From positions 1-64,000 of the forward strand of contig NZ_JAUSBX010000004.1 in NCBI RefSeq assembly GCF_030651835.1: a DNA stretch of 64,000 bases, in the 5' to 3' direction. The notes beneath the pieces are model-generated. The model was not told the origin of the DNA. It saw nothing but the letters and a program-made list of their open reading frames with translations, and did not search any database. This DNA is from Methylicorpusculum sp. Its GTDB lineage: Bacteria > Pseudomonadota > Gammaproteobacteria > Methylococcales > Methylomonadaceae. A program made the position numbers and the translations under genes. The first letter of the stretch is position 1, and every line of letters starts with the position of its first letter. Of this stretch, positions 46,623 through 55,929 are shown one piece after another.

Positions 46623-47474
46623 ATGAACCAAAACCTCTATTTGACTTCCGCCTATAACGTAAAAATGCCTCGTATTATTTACGGCACGGCCTGGAAGAAA
46701 GAGCGCACTGCAGCTTTGGTGCAGCAAGCCATCCAACAAGGATTCAGAGGCATCGACACGGCTTGCCAGCCCAAACATTATAACGAAGCCGGGGTAGGTG
46801 AAGGCTTGGCGGCGACCCTCAACAAGGGTTTGGAACGCAGCAATTTGTACTTGCAAACCAAGTTTACGCCGTTAGACGGACAAGATCCTTTGCGGGTGCC
46901 TTACGATGTCAAAGCCAGTCTCAGTGAGCAGGTGGCCCAATCGTTTGAAACGTCGCTGACTAACCTCAAAACCGAATATCTGGATTGTCTGGTGCTGCAT
47001 TCGCCTTTGGCTGATACTGAGCAACTGCAGGAGGTCTGGCAGGCAATGGAGCGGATTTTCACAGAAGGCAGCGCTAAACAACTGGGCATCAGCAATTGCT
47101 ATGATCTTAAACAGCTTGAGTATTTATATCGGCAGGCAGCGATCAAGCCGGCCGTGTTGCAAAACCGGTTTTATGCCGATAAACACTATGACCGCTGTAT
47201 CCGTGACTATTGCAAGCAACAGCACATCATCTATCAAAGCTTTTGGACACTGACGGCAAACCCTCATGTTCTGGCCCATGAGGTTCTAAAAAACCTGGCA
47301 GCAAAACACGGTCGCACGGAAGCGCAAATCTTTTTCCGCTATTTAAGCCAAATTGACATCATTCCATTAACCGGCACCACATCGGTTGAACATATGTCAG
47401 AGGATTTACAGATTTTCGACTTTGAACTGACAAGCAACGAGTGTCAAAGCATTGAGGCCTTGCTGTTAGACTGA
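46623..47474 (+). CDS. Aldo/keto reductase
   Basis: 283 residues of the NADPH-dependent aldo/keto reductase family. IYGTAWKKERTAALVQQAIQ, FRGIDTACQPKHYNEAGVGEGLA, a catalytic-lysine region (LQTKFTPL) and YLDCLVLHSPL, then QLGISNCY, are recognisable. The Tyr of the tetrad seems to align with YNEAGVG and the Lys with TKF. Substrate unknown. A family 1 element lies directly before the codons; the present ATG at 46623 has no ribosome site, while the original leader (AGGTTGTCTTCTCATG) is now 170 bp upstream. Confidence 0.8.
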   Translation: MNQNLYLTSAYNVKMPRIIYGTAWKKERTAALVQQAIQQGFRGIDTACQPKHYNEAGVGEGLAATLNKGLERSNLYLQTKFTPLDGQDPLRVPYDVKASLSEQVAQSFETSLTNLKTEYLDCLVLHSPLADTEQLQEVWQAMERIFTEGSAKQLGISNCYDLKQLEYLYRQAAIKPAVLQNRFYADKHYDRCIRDYCKQQHIIYQSFWTLTANPHVLAHEVLKNLAAKHGRTEAQIFFRYLSQIDIIPLTGTTSVEHMSEDLQIFDFELTSNECQSIEALLLD

Positions 47475-47618
47475 TGATAAAGCGGTAATAGTTAAATGAG
47501 GTCAGCTAGCCTTTATCATCCCTGCCTTGTTTTAGGGAGATGAGGTTCACGTTCGCAAGTGGCAAGGATTTGATAAGATCCGCCTGCTTTGATTTTGAGG
47601 TGCTTTTTTGATGGGTTC

Positions 47619-48689
47619 TTATCCCGATTGTTCTTCGTTTTGTTGCTCCAGCCATGCTCGCCATACCGCCAGCAAAACCGCCAGTATGATTGGCCCGAGG
47701 AAAAGACCAAGGGCTCCGAATGCTGATAAGCCGCCCAACACGCCGAAGAAGACAACTAAAAAAGGCACCTTTCCCGCACCGCTGATGATGAGCGGCCTGA
47801 TGACATTGTCGACGGTACTGACGACCAATCCACCCCAAAGAAGCACGCCTAGGCCATCCGTAAACCGATCCATCATGATAAGTGCGATGCCGATAGGTAA
47901 CCAGATCAAGGCTGCGCCGATCATAGGTACCATAGCGAGCAGGGCGGTAATTGCCGCGAACAGTACAGGGGCGTTAACATCGGCGAAATAAAAACCCAGT
48001 CCAGCCAAAACACCCTGGCTTAGAGCGGTAAGAACCAGTCCGTAAACCACTGCGCTGGTTGTATTGGCAATAGCCGACAGATAAATATTTTGATGTTTGC
48101 CCAGAAAACGGACCAGGCCTTTGCGAAGTTGTTCAACCACTTTTTCGCCATCGCGAAAACAGAAAAAGACGGTAACGGTCACAACCGCCAGCTTCATAAT
48201 GTAATGACCGATACCCCCTAAAATCTTACCCAGATAACCCAGCCATTGCTTGGCCCATTCCGACAGTTGGGCCTTGACGCCCGCTCGGTCGCTCACCACA
48301 AGGTCCAGCCATTCCTGCAGATAATCACCCACCCAGGGGATATGTCGGATGAATGCCGGCAATTCGTAAGGACCTTGCAATAAATCAACCACTATCGCCT
48401 GATACGCTATTTTGAGTTCGTCCTGCAGCACTGCAGCCATCCAGAACACAACAACAAAGATTAAGGCGGCGGTGACGCTGGTCATCAGTAGTGCGCTCAC
48501 CGTTGCATTATTTTTAAGCAGCTTCCGCAATCTGCGATAAATAGGCCACGTCGAGTAGGCCAAAATAAACGACCACGTCAATGTCTGGAAAAATTCGCTT
48601 AATACCCAATAAGCGAGCATTAAAAGCCCAGTCAATAAAGTAACGGGAATCAAATAGCTTAACGGTGAGTTGTTCGGCGAGTCGTTCAT
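47619..48689 (-). CDS. AI-2E family (PerM) permease
   Basis: 356 residues, about eight membrane helices. The large periplasmic loop after helix 3 and the conserved GVLAGLGFYFADVNAPVLFAAITALLAMVPMIGAALIWLPIG segment mark the AI-2E transporter/PerM family (PF01594). Members export small molecules or ions; some are Na+/H+ antiporters. The substrate cannot be read. The gene ends just before a convergent aldo/keto reductase. Confidence 0.85.
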   Translation of the reverse strand: MNDSPNNSPLSYLIPVTLLTGLLMLAYWVLSEFFQTLTWSFILAYSTWPIYRRLRKLLKNNATVSALLMTSVTAALIFVVVFWMAAVLQDELKIAYQAIVVDLLQGPYELPAFIRHIPWVGDYLQEWLDLVVSDRAGVKAQLSEWAKQWLGYLGKILGGIGHYIMKLAVVTVTVFFCFRDGEKVVEQLRKGLVRFLGKHQNIYLSAIANTTSAVVYGLVLTALSQGVLAGLGFYFADVNAPVLFAAITALLAMVPMIGAALIWLPIGIALIMMDRFTDGLGVLLWGGLVVSTVDNVIRPLIISGAGKVPFLVVFFGVLGGLSAFGALGLFLGPIILAVLLAVWRAWLEQQNEEQSG

Positions 48690-48732
48690 ACTTTGATCTG
48701 CGCGATTGAAGATTTAAAAGCAGGAAGGGATT

Positions 48733-50043
48733 TTACTCCTCCGTCGTGTTCTCAATAATTTTATGAATGCGTTTAAGACCCAGAGCAACGGCTATCATGA
48801 TAACCGGTATCGAGACCCCCACCGCTATTTCCGGTCTGACGTGCCAGCCTGCCGCGTGCACGGCTTTGGCGATTGAACCGATCAGGCCGGCGGCGTAATA
48901 AGTAATGGCGACGATGGAAATTCCTTCAACAGTTTGTTGCATTCGAAATTGCATTTTTGCCCGTAACGCCATGGAAGTCAGCAGGCCTTGATTTTGTCGT
49001 TCGATGACAATATCAACGCGGGTCCGTAGCAGTTGGCTGGTATTGCCGACTCTTTCCGAAAGCGATTTGAACCGTTTGGAGGTCGACTGACACGTATTGA
49101 TCGCCGGTTCCATCCGCCGTTTGATAAATTCACCCAAGGTTTGGATGCCTTGTATCCTGACTTCCCGCAAATCTTCAAGACGCTGCCCGACCAATTGATA
49201 ATAAGCGCCGGCGGCGGCAAAGCGAAAATGATTGCTGGAAATATGATTTTCAATTTCTGCAGCCAATGCCGTAAGTTCATCCAAGAGTTGGGCATCGTTG
49301 CTGTTGCCCGATTGCGCCATCGCATTGGTGATAGTGTAGAGTTTGTGGTCCGCTTGTTTTAAATCCGGGGCCAGTTTTCTGGCAATCGGGAAAGCCAGTA
49401 AGGCCATGACCCGGTAAACTTCAATCTCAAACAAACGGTGTAATAAGCGTCCCGCCTGTTCGGTTCTGAGGCTATGGTTGATAATCAGAAAGCGGCTGAA
49501 TCCGTCTACATGAATTTTAAAGTCAGTGAAGACCTGTGCCGCTCCACCAGTCACTTTGGATCCTACGACCGGGTTATTGGAAAAATGCGCGGCAATCGGG
49601 GATAAATCAGTTTCCTCATGCTTATCGGGAGCCGGTGCCGATTTAATCGCCGCATGAGCGGCGACCATTAGCTGACCGGGTAATCCGGACAACCAATCCA
49701 ATGGGACCTGTTTAAGTGCGGGTTCTGAAAACGGATCGCTGGGGATGTTTTGTACATAAAAAGTATAGGTGCTGAATTCACCGTGTTGTTCCCAGCGGAT
49801 TTGAAAATTATCGAAGGTTGCACTGAGGTGATCGGCGTCTTTTTCCGGGCTTGGTTTGCCGTAGCGCTGGCACAGTTTGCTCAAATGTTCGCGTTCACGC
49901 TGTTTTTCCTCACTCGTCAATAACAAGGCGAGATGGCTGGCTCTGATCGGTAATTCCAGGGTCAGAGAGGCGCGGGCATGTACTTCGTTATGCAGTACAA
50001 AGCGTTGCGGATGATTTTGAGGCAGTGGGAATAAGGTTGTCAC
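48733..50043 (-). CDS. DUF3422 family membrane-anchored protein
   Basis: 436 residues. The start FPLPQNHPQRFVLHNEVHARA is diagnostic for DUF3422. The long middle part is helical (SKRFKSLSERVGNTSQLLRTRVDI), and two membrane helices lie at about 370-420 (ITYYAAGLIGSIAKAVH, AVGVSIPVIMIAVALGL). The function is unknown. The start is GTG at 50043. It reads in the same direction as the permease, 43 bp away. Confidence 0.8.
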   Translation of the reverse strand: MTTLFPLPQNHPQRFVLHNEVHARASLTLELPIRASHLALLLTSEEKQREREHLSKLCQRYGKPSPEKDADHLSATFDNFQIRWEQHGEFSTYTFYVQNIPSDPFSEPALKQVPLDWLSGLPGQLMVAAHAAIKSAPAPDKHEETDLSPIAAHFSNNPVVGSKVTGGAAQVFTDFKIHVDGFSRFLIINHSLRTEQAGRLLHRLFEIEVYRVMALLAFPIARKLAPDLKQADHKLYTITNAMAQSGNSNDAQLLDELTALAAEIENHISSNHFRFAAAGAYYQLVGQRLEDLREVRIQGIQTLGEFIKRRMEPAINTCQSTSKRFKSLSERVGNTSQLLRTRVDIVIERQNQGLLTSMALRAKMQFRMQQTVEGISIVAITYYAAGLIGSIAKAVHAAGWHVRPEIAVGVSIPVIMIAVALGLKRIHKIIENTTEE

Positions 50044-50247
50044 GATAGCTTTCAGTGATTTGTTGTAAGGAATAAATAAATAAACCAGCGGGTCTTGGTT
50101 GCCTGTTAGTTTAGCGTTTGTTGGTCCTAATAGAAATTTAGCATTGATTATTTAAGCTCATTTTTTTAGTTTTTCTCTTACTGTGTTGTTGTATCATGGC
50201 TTCAGCGCTTCTTTAAGCTAAGCATTTAAAAAACGAGTGACAAGTCA

Positions 50248-51753
50248 ATGGACAAAATCAAGCTGATTTATGTAAGTAATGTTTTCGGCCGAAGCAAAAA
50301 AACGGTACAGCAAACGCTGTCGTTTTTTATCACCATTGAAAATGCCGGTTACGATAAAGCCGTAGAAGTCATTTGGGCCGGTGAAGACGGTGTGTGGCAG
50401 ACATTGCCCGTTTTGTTTCATAGCGCAGCGGGTGAAAATCAAGAGTTTTGGTATGTTCAGACTCATTTCAAAAGAACACTCAAGCGGCCTTTGCCCGGAA
50501 ATATTGAATTTGCAGTGCGCTATCGCGTTGCAGGCCAGGAATTTTGGGACAATAATCATGGCTTGAATTATTCGAGTCAGGCCGATTCCGGTGTTCAATT
50601 GCTGACCGATGCGTCGGTTTTAAATATTGAGTTTCCCGGCGGATTTCAGGACGGGCAGAAATTTATTCCGGTCACGGTAGCAGTCAGGCAGTCATTGGGT
50701 CAGGGTCAAGTTTATATTCACTGGTCTACCGACCGATGGAAACATTCGCAAAAAACCGCCTGTCATTTTAAATCGATGTTTTGGGATAAAACGACGCAAA
50801 GTAATGCCAGAAATCCAAATCAATACGGCATTGCGATCTGGAAAGGCTGGATCAGGGCGGGGCAGTGTTTCCGGCTTGAATATGCGGTTAGCTTCGAAAC
50901 CGATCACCAGATTATTTGGGATAACAATCACGGACGCAATTATGTTCTCAGCCATGACCCGTTAAAAATACTGATTTTGAATTTGCATTGCTATCAGGAA
51001 GATAATCAGGATTACAAGTTATCACAAATCGCCAAGGCAATTGACGATATGAAAGCCGATATTGTCTGCCTTCAGGAAGTGGCCGAACCCTGGAATGACG
51101 GCATGGGCGACTGGGAGAATAACTCGGCAAAAATTATTAATGAACGGCTTCCCGAACCTTTTCATATTTATACGGACTGGTCGCATTTGGGCTTTGATAA
51201 ATACCGTGAAGGGGTTGCAATTTTAAGCCGATATCCGTTTATCAAGCAGGATGCCCGTTATGTTTCGGACAGTCATGATGCATACAGCATCCATTCAAGA
51301 AAAGTGGTCATGGGCCAGTTCAATGTGCCCTTGATCGGCTTGGTGAATGTCTATTCTGCTCATTTGAGCTGGCTGGAGGATGGATTTGAAGCTCAGTTTA
51401 ATCGTTTGAACGACTGGGCTCAGCACAATCATAATGCCCGTATCAAGGCGACTTTGTTATGCGGGGATTTTAATATTGTGGCCGGATCCAGCGGTTACGA
51501 TCTTGTCGTAAACTCAAATGCGTATGAAGATCAATATCTGGAAGCCACGGCTCACGGCGTGTTCGAGAAAGTATTCAGGGTCAATGATCCCTATTGGCAT
51601 GATTACATGGCCGATGATTACCGTATAGACTATATCTTTATGAACAAAGTCAGTGAACTTAAAGTGACCTCGGGACGGACCGTATTTACCGATAAGGATT
51701 ATGGCTTTGTCTCGGATCATTGCGGTTATTACATGACGTTTGAACCCAAGTAA
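50248..51753 (+). CDS. Double-CBM21 endonuclease/exonuclease/phosphatase-family enzyme
   Basis: 501 residues, no signal peptide. Two N-terminal modules of about 110-130 residues each end in the CBM21 signature (EFWDNNHGLNYS near 95-106, IIWDNNHGRNYV near 224-235). CBM21 binds starch or glycogen in other proteins. From about residue 243 a metal-dependent EEP fold follows: ILILNLHCYQ, DIVCLQEVAEPW, the GDFNIV segment, and SDHCGYY at the C-terminus. EEP enzymes cleave phosphodiesters in DNA, lipids or phosphoinositides. The pairing suggests a phosphodiesterase held at a polyglucan. A PLD-type gene starts 85 bp past its stop. Confidence 0.75.
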   Translation: MDKIKLIYVSNVFGRSKKTVQQTLSFFITIENAGYDKAVEVIWAGEDGVWQTLPVLFHSAAGENQEFWYVQTHFKRTLKRPLPGNIEFAVRYRVAGQEFWDNNHGLNYSSQADSGVQLLTDASVLNIEFPGGFQDGQKFIPVTVAVRQSLGQGQVYIHWSTDRWKHSQKTACHFKSMFWDKTTQSNARNPNQYGIAIWKGWIRAGQCFRLEYAVSFETDHQIIWDNNHGRNYVLSHDPLKILILNLHCYQEDNQDYKLSQIAKAIDDMKADIVCLQEVAEPWNDGMGDWENNSAKIINERLPEPFHIYTDWSHLGFDKYREGVAILSRYPFIKQDARYVSDSHDAYSIHSRKVVMGQFNVPLIGLVNVYSAHLSWLEDGFEAQFNRLNDWAQHNHNARIKATLLCGDFNIVAGSSGYDLVVNSNAYEDQYLEATAHGVFEKVFRVNDPYWHDYMADDYRIDYIFMNKVSELKVTSGRTVFTDKDYGFVSDHCGYYMTFEPK

Positions 51754-51838
51754 AAGTTTAAGCAAGACTATTTTTTTATTTCAAGGGTCTATAACCCGAT
51801 TTCGATTAACCATCGATCAGTTATTTCAAGAGGTAAAT

Positions 51839-53437
51839 ATGCAATTGGCCGAACATTTCGCCATTCCTGTTCACGGCAATTTGGGTGGGTATTTCTCACG
51901 CGTCAATGACTTTAAAGACGAGTTTTTCGTTCGATGGGGGAAAATTGATTTTGATGTGTATCACGGTGTTCAAGCCAATATTAAAGTCATCATCAAAGTC
52001 TACCGTGAGCGCGACAATGTTTGCGAGACCTATATTGTCGATACGGACCCTTATGATATTCAATGGAATTTCCATCGACGTGCGACCCGGGATTTTGTTG
52101 TTCTGCCGTTTTCCTCTCATTTCGGCTATATCAGCTGCGTCAAATTCTCGTTTGTCGTGCATATCGATGAGCGTTCCATTGCGTCGCAAAATGAATATAT
52201 TTTCATGGACTGGCAACAGTTACGAAATGATCAGCCTCAATACCGTGCGCTATCGGACGAATGGGCGACCCCGAATCATTTTCGTACCTACGAACTGAAT
52301 GCCGGCGAGTTACAAGCGGATGTCGATTGGTACAACCACCATTTCGAAGCCCTCAATATCACGCCTAAATTTACGAAAGGACAGCTTTACCACCCTTATC
52401 ATCCCAAGCGCTTTATTCACGATCATATCGATAAAGTCATCCAGGCCAAGCGCCATCAACCGGATCGGTTTTGCACGATCAAGGTGAGCGTTGACTGTAT
52501 TGATGATTATGACTTTATCAATCATCTGATTCATGCCCGCGAGCAAGGGGTATGGGTGCAGGTCATCGTTGACTGGCGAAAAATGACCTTAACCCACAGC
52601 GATAATTATGCGCGATTAAAGCGCTCGCGCATCGAGCTGGTCGGCGTTTTCTGTACGCCTAAGCACCACTTGATAGAAGTAGAACCGGATATGCACACCA
52701 AATTCGTTATTTTTAATGACGAAGACGCAATACTGGGTTCGTTCAATATTACCTTTGATCGCTGGTGGGCTAACTGGGAATCGGGCATGACGTTCCATTC
52801 CAGGGGCGTCTGCCGCTTGCTGGATAATATTTTCCAAAGCCAGCGTGGCGGCGTGATACAGCGGTACGGGATTGATCCGTTGAGCCATTTCAATTTGCTG
52901 TATACATTCGGCAGGCACACGATGTTGAACGGAAAAAATTACCGGCCGCATCATGCTATTCTGGCCGAGATACATCGCGCCAGACACTCCATTAAGCTCA
53001 GCCTGTTTTTGATGGGTGATCTGTTGGGGGATCATGGCGACAGTGTGGTTGATGCGCTGATTCATGCTTATGACCGTGGTGTTTATGTGCATGTTTTGTT
53101 TAACGGTCACTTGGCGAGACAGGGGCGAGTGGGTGTCGAAAGGTCAATGGCTGATGAGTTGAACCGTCCTTTATTGCCTGCCGTGCAGCGGCTAAAGTCG
53201 GTCGGAATTGCTGTCGGTCTGGTTTATGGGCAGGATGATCTGGCCGTCCCGTACTCGCCGATTCATTCCAAATACTGCATTATTGACGATTCCATCGTGC
53301 TGGAAGGCAGTTTCAATTGGTATAACACGTCGGTGTTTTCGCATGATTTACTGGTCATTGCCAATAACCGTGACGTAGCCCAGCCTTACCTGTATGAGTT
53401 TGAGCAGATTCAACGCTCGTTCAGAGTGTTTTACTGA
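51839..53437 (+). CDS. Phospholipase D-like protein with two HKD motifs
   Basis: 532 residues from ATG 51839, chosen for AGAGGT 4 bases upstream; an in-frame upstream extension would overlap the preceding gene. Residues 1-160 form a beta-rich domain of unknown type. Two HxKx4D motifs follow: His286 (HTKFVIFND, then GSFN) and His476 (HSKYCIIDD, then GSFN). PLD enzymes use the paired motifs in one active site to cleave or exchange phosphodiesters. No signal peptide. It is the middle gene of a three-gene rightward unit with the CBM21-EEP and kinase-fusion genes. Confidence 0.8.
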   Translation: MQLAEHFAIPVHGNLGGYFSRVNDFKDEFFVRWGKIDFDVYHGVQANIKVIIKVYRERDNVCETYIVDTDPYDIQWNFHRRATRDFVVLPFSSHFGYISCVKFSFVVHIDERSIASQNEYIFMDWQQLRNDQPQYRALSDEWATPNHFRTYELNAGELQADVDWYNHHFEALNITPKFTKGQLYHPYHPKRFIHDHIDKVIQAKRHQPDRFCTIKVSVDCIDDYDFINHLIHAREQGVWVQVIVDWRKMTLTHSDNYARLKRSRIELVGVFCTPKHHLIEVEPDMHTKFVIFNDEDAILGSFNITFDRWWANWESGMTFHSRGVCRLLDNIFQSQRGGVIQRYGIDPLSHFNLLYTFGRHTMLNGKNYRPHHAILAEIHRARHSIKLSLFLMGDLLGDHGDSVVDALIHAYDRGVYVHVLFNGHLARQGRVGVERSMADELNRPLLPAVQRLKSVGIAVGLVYGQDDLAVPYSPIHSKYCIIDDSIVLEGSFNWYNTSVFSHDLLVIANNRDVAQPYLYEFEQIQRSFRVFY

Positions 53438-53486
53438 TCCAGCGTGAAACGTAATAATAAAAGCGGATCAGTTGAATGAAGCGGTT

Positions 53487-55085
53487 ATGACTTTGCCCGA
53501 ATTTGATACGTCCTTGATGCAGATGATCGATGGCTTGACCCAAGCGCACGCTTATCGGCATAAAGTCGAATCGGTAAAACGGATAGAAACCCATATTTCG
53601 TGGGTTTTTCTGACCGGTACTTTTGCTTACAAAATCAAAAAACCGGTCAATTTCGGATTCCTGGATTTTTCAAGCCTTGAAAAACGGGCTTTTTATTGCA
53701 AGGAAGAGCTCCGTCTCAATCAGCGCCTGTCACCGCAAGTGTATCTTGGCGTAGTTGCCATTACCGGATCTTTTGAAAAGCCTGAAATGGAGGGTACCGG
53801 AGAACCTATTGAATATGCCGTTAAGATGCTTCAGTTTAACGGCGGTGATGTGCTGACTCAACGGGTTGAAAAAGGGTGTTTAAGCCATGAGGAAGTCGAT
53901 GACATGGCCGCACAAATGGGGCGTTTTCATCTTGCCGCTGCGGTTGCAGACAATGCCTCTCCTTACGGCGAAATTGAGGAGATAGCTTTTCGCAGCGATG
54001 AGAATTTTCAGCAAGTCCGCTTATTGCTCGGTTCCGGTCATGATTTGACTGATCTGGCCGAGCTGTCTTCCTGGTCTGATAATGAATTAGCCATTAAACG
54101 CAGTTGGTTCGAAGCTCGCAAAACTCAAGGGTTTGTTCGCGAATGTCACGGCGATTGGCATTTGGGCAATATGACCCTGCATAAAGGACAGCTGATTGTG
54201 TTTGATTGCCTTGAATTTAACCCCTTATTGCGGTGGATCGACGTAATCAGCGAGCTGGCTTTCGTCGTCATGGACCTCGCTCATTCAGGATTGATGAGAC
54301 AGGGTATCAGGCTGGTAAATCATTATTTACAGCTGACCGGTGATTATCAAGGCATCAGGCTCTTCCGTTATTATCTGGTCTACCGGGCCATGGTCCTGGC
54401 CAAGGTGGCCTTGTTCAAACGGCAACAAGCTCAGTCAGCGCTGGAAAAAGAGAAGGCATTGGCTGCGTTTCATAGTTATTTTAAGCTGGCCGGACAGTTC
54501 AGTCATAAAAAGCGCCCCGTATTAATAATTACCTGCGGTTTTTCAGGAAGCGGAAAGTCAACACTCTGCAAAGCCTTGGCTGAGCAACTGGGTTCACTGT
54601 GGGTGAGATCCGATAGTGAGCGAAAACGAATGCAAGCATTTTCTGATCCAACCCTTCAGTACCAACCCGGTAAGGGACTTTATTCCGACCAGTCCAGAGA
54701 TCAGGTTTATCAGCATCTTCTCCAGATTGGCGAAACCGTGCTTGCCGAAGGCTTTTCGTTAATGGTTGATGCCACCTTTCTTAAACGCCGACAACGCATG
54801 CTTTTTTATCAATTAGCCCACGCTATGGATGCGGACTTTCTGATTTTACAGTGCGAGGCTTCAGAGTCTGTGATGAGTCAAAGAATTGATCATCGCAGCC
54901 GTCAGCATAGTGATCCTTCCGAGGCGACCGCTGAAGTGATGCGTCTGCAGATGCATTCATTTGAGCCTTTGACTCAAGAAGAGCTGGCGCATACGTTGCG
55001 CGTCAATACCGAAAATGATGTGTCTTCGGACTCAATTTTAGAAGCTTTGAGACGTTATTCCGCTGCTGATTCAGCGCTGCTTTGA
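53487..55085 (+). CDS. Aminoglycoside-phosphotransferase-like / P-loop kinase fusion
   Basis: 532 residues. The first 300 resemble an APH-type kinase: HISWVFLTGTFAYKIKKP (ATP-binding lysine region), Brenner motif His221 (CHGDWHLGNMTL) and VFDCLEFNP for the metal site. The second part carries a P-loop (CGFSGSGKSTLCKAL, Lys357) and VDATFLKRRQR, as in the COG0645 kinase family. This COG2187-COG0645 fusion is widespread, but its substrate is unknown. Genuine drug resistance is unlikely. ATG 53487 is preferred; a TTG at 53472 is an alternative. Confidence 0.8.
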   Translation: MTLPEFDTSLMQMIDGLTQAHAYRHKVESVKRIETHISWVFLTGTFAYKIKKPVNFGFLDFSSLEKRAFYCKEELRLNQRLSPQVYLGVVAITGSFEKPEMEGTGEPIEYAVKMLQFNGGDVLTQRVEKGCLSHEEVDDMAAQMGRFHLAAAVADNASPYGEIEEIAFRSDENFQQVRLLLGSGHDLTDLAELSSWSDNELAIKRSWFEARKTQGFVRECHGDWHLGNMTLHKGQLIVFDCLEFNPLLRWIDVISELAFVVMDLAHSGLMRQGIRLVNHYLQLTGDYQGIRLFRYYLVYRAMVLAKVALFKRQQAQSALEKEKALAAFHSYFKLAGQFSHKKRPVLIITCGFSGSGKSTLCKALAEQLGSLWVRSDSERKRMQAFSDPTLQYQPGKGLYSDQSRDQVYQHLLQIGETVLAEGFSLMVDATFLKRRQRMLFYQLAHAMDADFLILQCEASESVMSQRIDHRSRQHSDPSEATAEVMRLQMHSFEPLTQEELAHTLRVNTENDVSSDSILEALRRYSAADSALL

Positions 55086-55270
55086 GTGAGTTTGGATTAA
55101 AAAACGATTGCAAGCGGCGAATCATTTTGCAATATTTGGCTGCCTTATTCCAGGTAGAACGAATCCCTCATTCAGCCGTTAATAATTCATTCAAGTAAAT
55201 TTATTTAGAATCAGCAATCAATAAAACAACGTTCGGATTTTTAAAGATATTTAATTAAGAGGTCGTAAGC

Positions 55271-55579
55271 ATGTTCAAGCAAGTTCAATTTATACAACGT
55301 CAACATATTCTGGGCTTGGCCTTATTGATGACCGGTTGCGCATCGGATCAGCCGCCGCCTGTGAATGGCCAACTTGTGTCAGGAGATCTGATGTTGCGGG
55401 AAAGTCAGGGCATCGCACAATTGGGTAGCCGCTGGCAACAAGGCAAGCAAATGGTTGATCAAGGCCAGCAAATTCAGGCAGAGGCACAGGCGAAAATGGA
55501 AGAAGGCCGTCGTATGATTGAAGAAGGACAAAAAATCATGCGCGAAACCGAAGAAGGCTACAAAAGCATCAAAAAATAA
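55271..55579 (+). CDS. Small coiled-coil lipoprotein
   Basis: 102 residues. The N-terminal signal ends in the lipobox LMTGC with Cys near residue 23, followed by Ala-Ser, so outer-membrane sorting is likely. The mature part is a helical, Gln/Glu-rich segment (QQIQAEAQAKMEEGRRMIEEGQKIM) that should form a coiled coil. AGAGGT precedes the ATG. Function unknown. Confidence 0.7.
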   Translation: MFKQVQFIQRQHILGLALLMTGCASDQPPPVNGQLVSGDLMLRESQGIAQLGSRWQQGKQMVDQGQQIQAEAQAKMEEGRRMIEEGQKIMRETEEGYKSIKK

Positions 55580-55602
55580 GCGTTAAGTCCGCTAAAGGCA
55601 AA

Positions 55603-55631
55603 GTTGGGTTGCATGCTTTTTGCAACCCAAC
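55603..55631 (+). terminator. Long hairpin after the lipoprotein
   Basis: GTTGGGTTGC and GCAACCCAAC pair around ATGCTTTTT, 23 bases after the stop. There is no T-tract after the stem, so it may protect the 3' end rather than terminate. Confidence 0.4.
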
Positions 55632-55713
55632 GATTAACGCCATGGGCGGTCAGCCTCGATTCATCCATTGTGCCTGGATTCGCTTACGCGGTCTAACGGC
55701 TCCGGCAATCCCG

Positions 55714-55876
55714 CAGCAATTCTCAGTTTGATCTTTTCGGCGTCATTTTGGGCTGGGAAAAGCCTTATCAGGAACGCCGTAAACCCTTCCATGGGGGCTT
55801 GAACAGCAGCATCCCTGCTGCCGACATCCTCAAAAAGCTTCCCCAGCCCTTTTTTTGTTCAAATTGAGAATGGCTG
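55714..55876 (+). mobile_element. Family 1 MITE-like element, copy 4
   Basis: A 163-bp copy from CAGCAATTCTCAG to GAGAATGGCTG with intact internal landmarks. Flanks GCAATCCCG (55705-55713) and GCAATCCTG (55877-55885) agree at 8 of 9 bases. The flanks rejoin into CTCCGGCAATCCTGTCGGAA, the core of a REP-like repeat, so this element has inserted into another repeat. Confidence 0.85.
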
Positions 55877-55929
55877 GCAATCCTGTCGGAATGACGCGGA
55901 CTTTTGAGACTCTGACAAGGTAAAAGTAA

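Noticed and set aside
47506-47838. Leftward 110-codon frame at the end of the AI-2E permease gene
   Set aside because: It is a shifted-frame reading of the permease 3' end, with no conserved features.
53487-55085. Antibiotic (aminoglycoside) resistance gene
   Set aside because: The kinase motif is shared by many small-molecule kinases; this fused form is a common housekeeping-type protein of unknown substrate.
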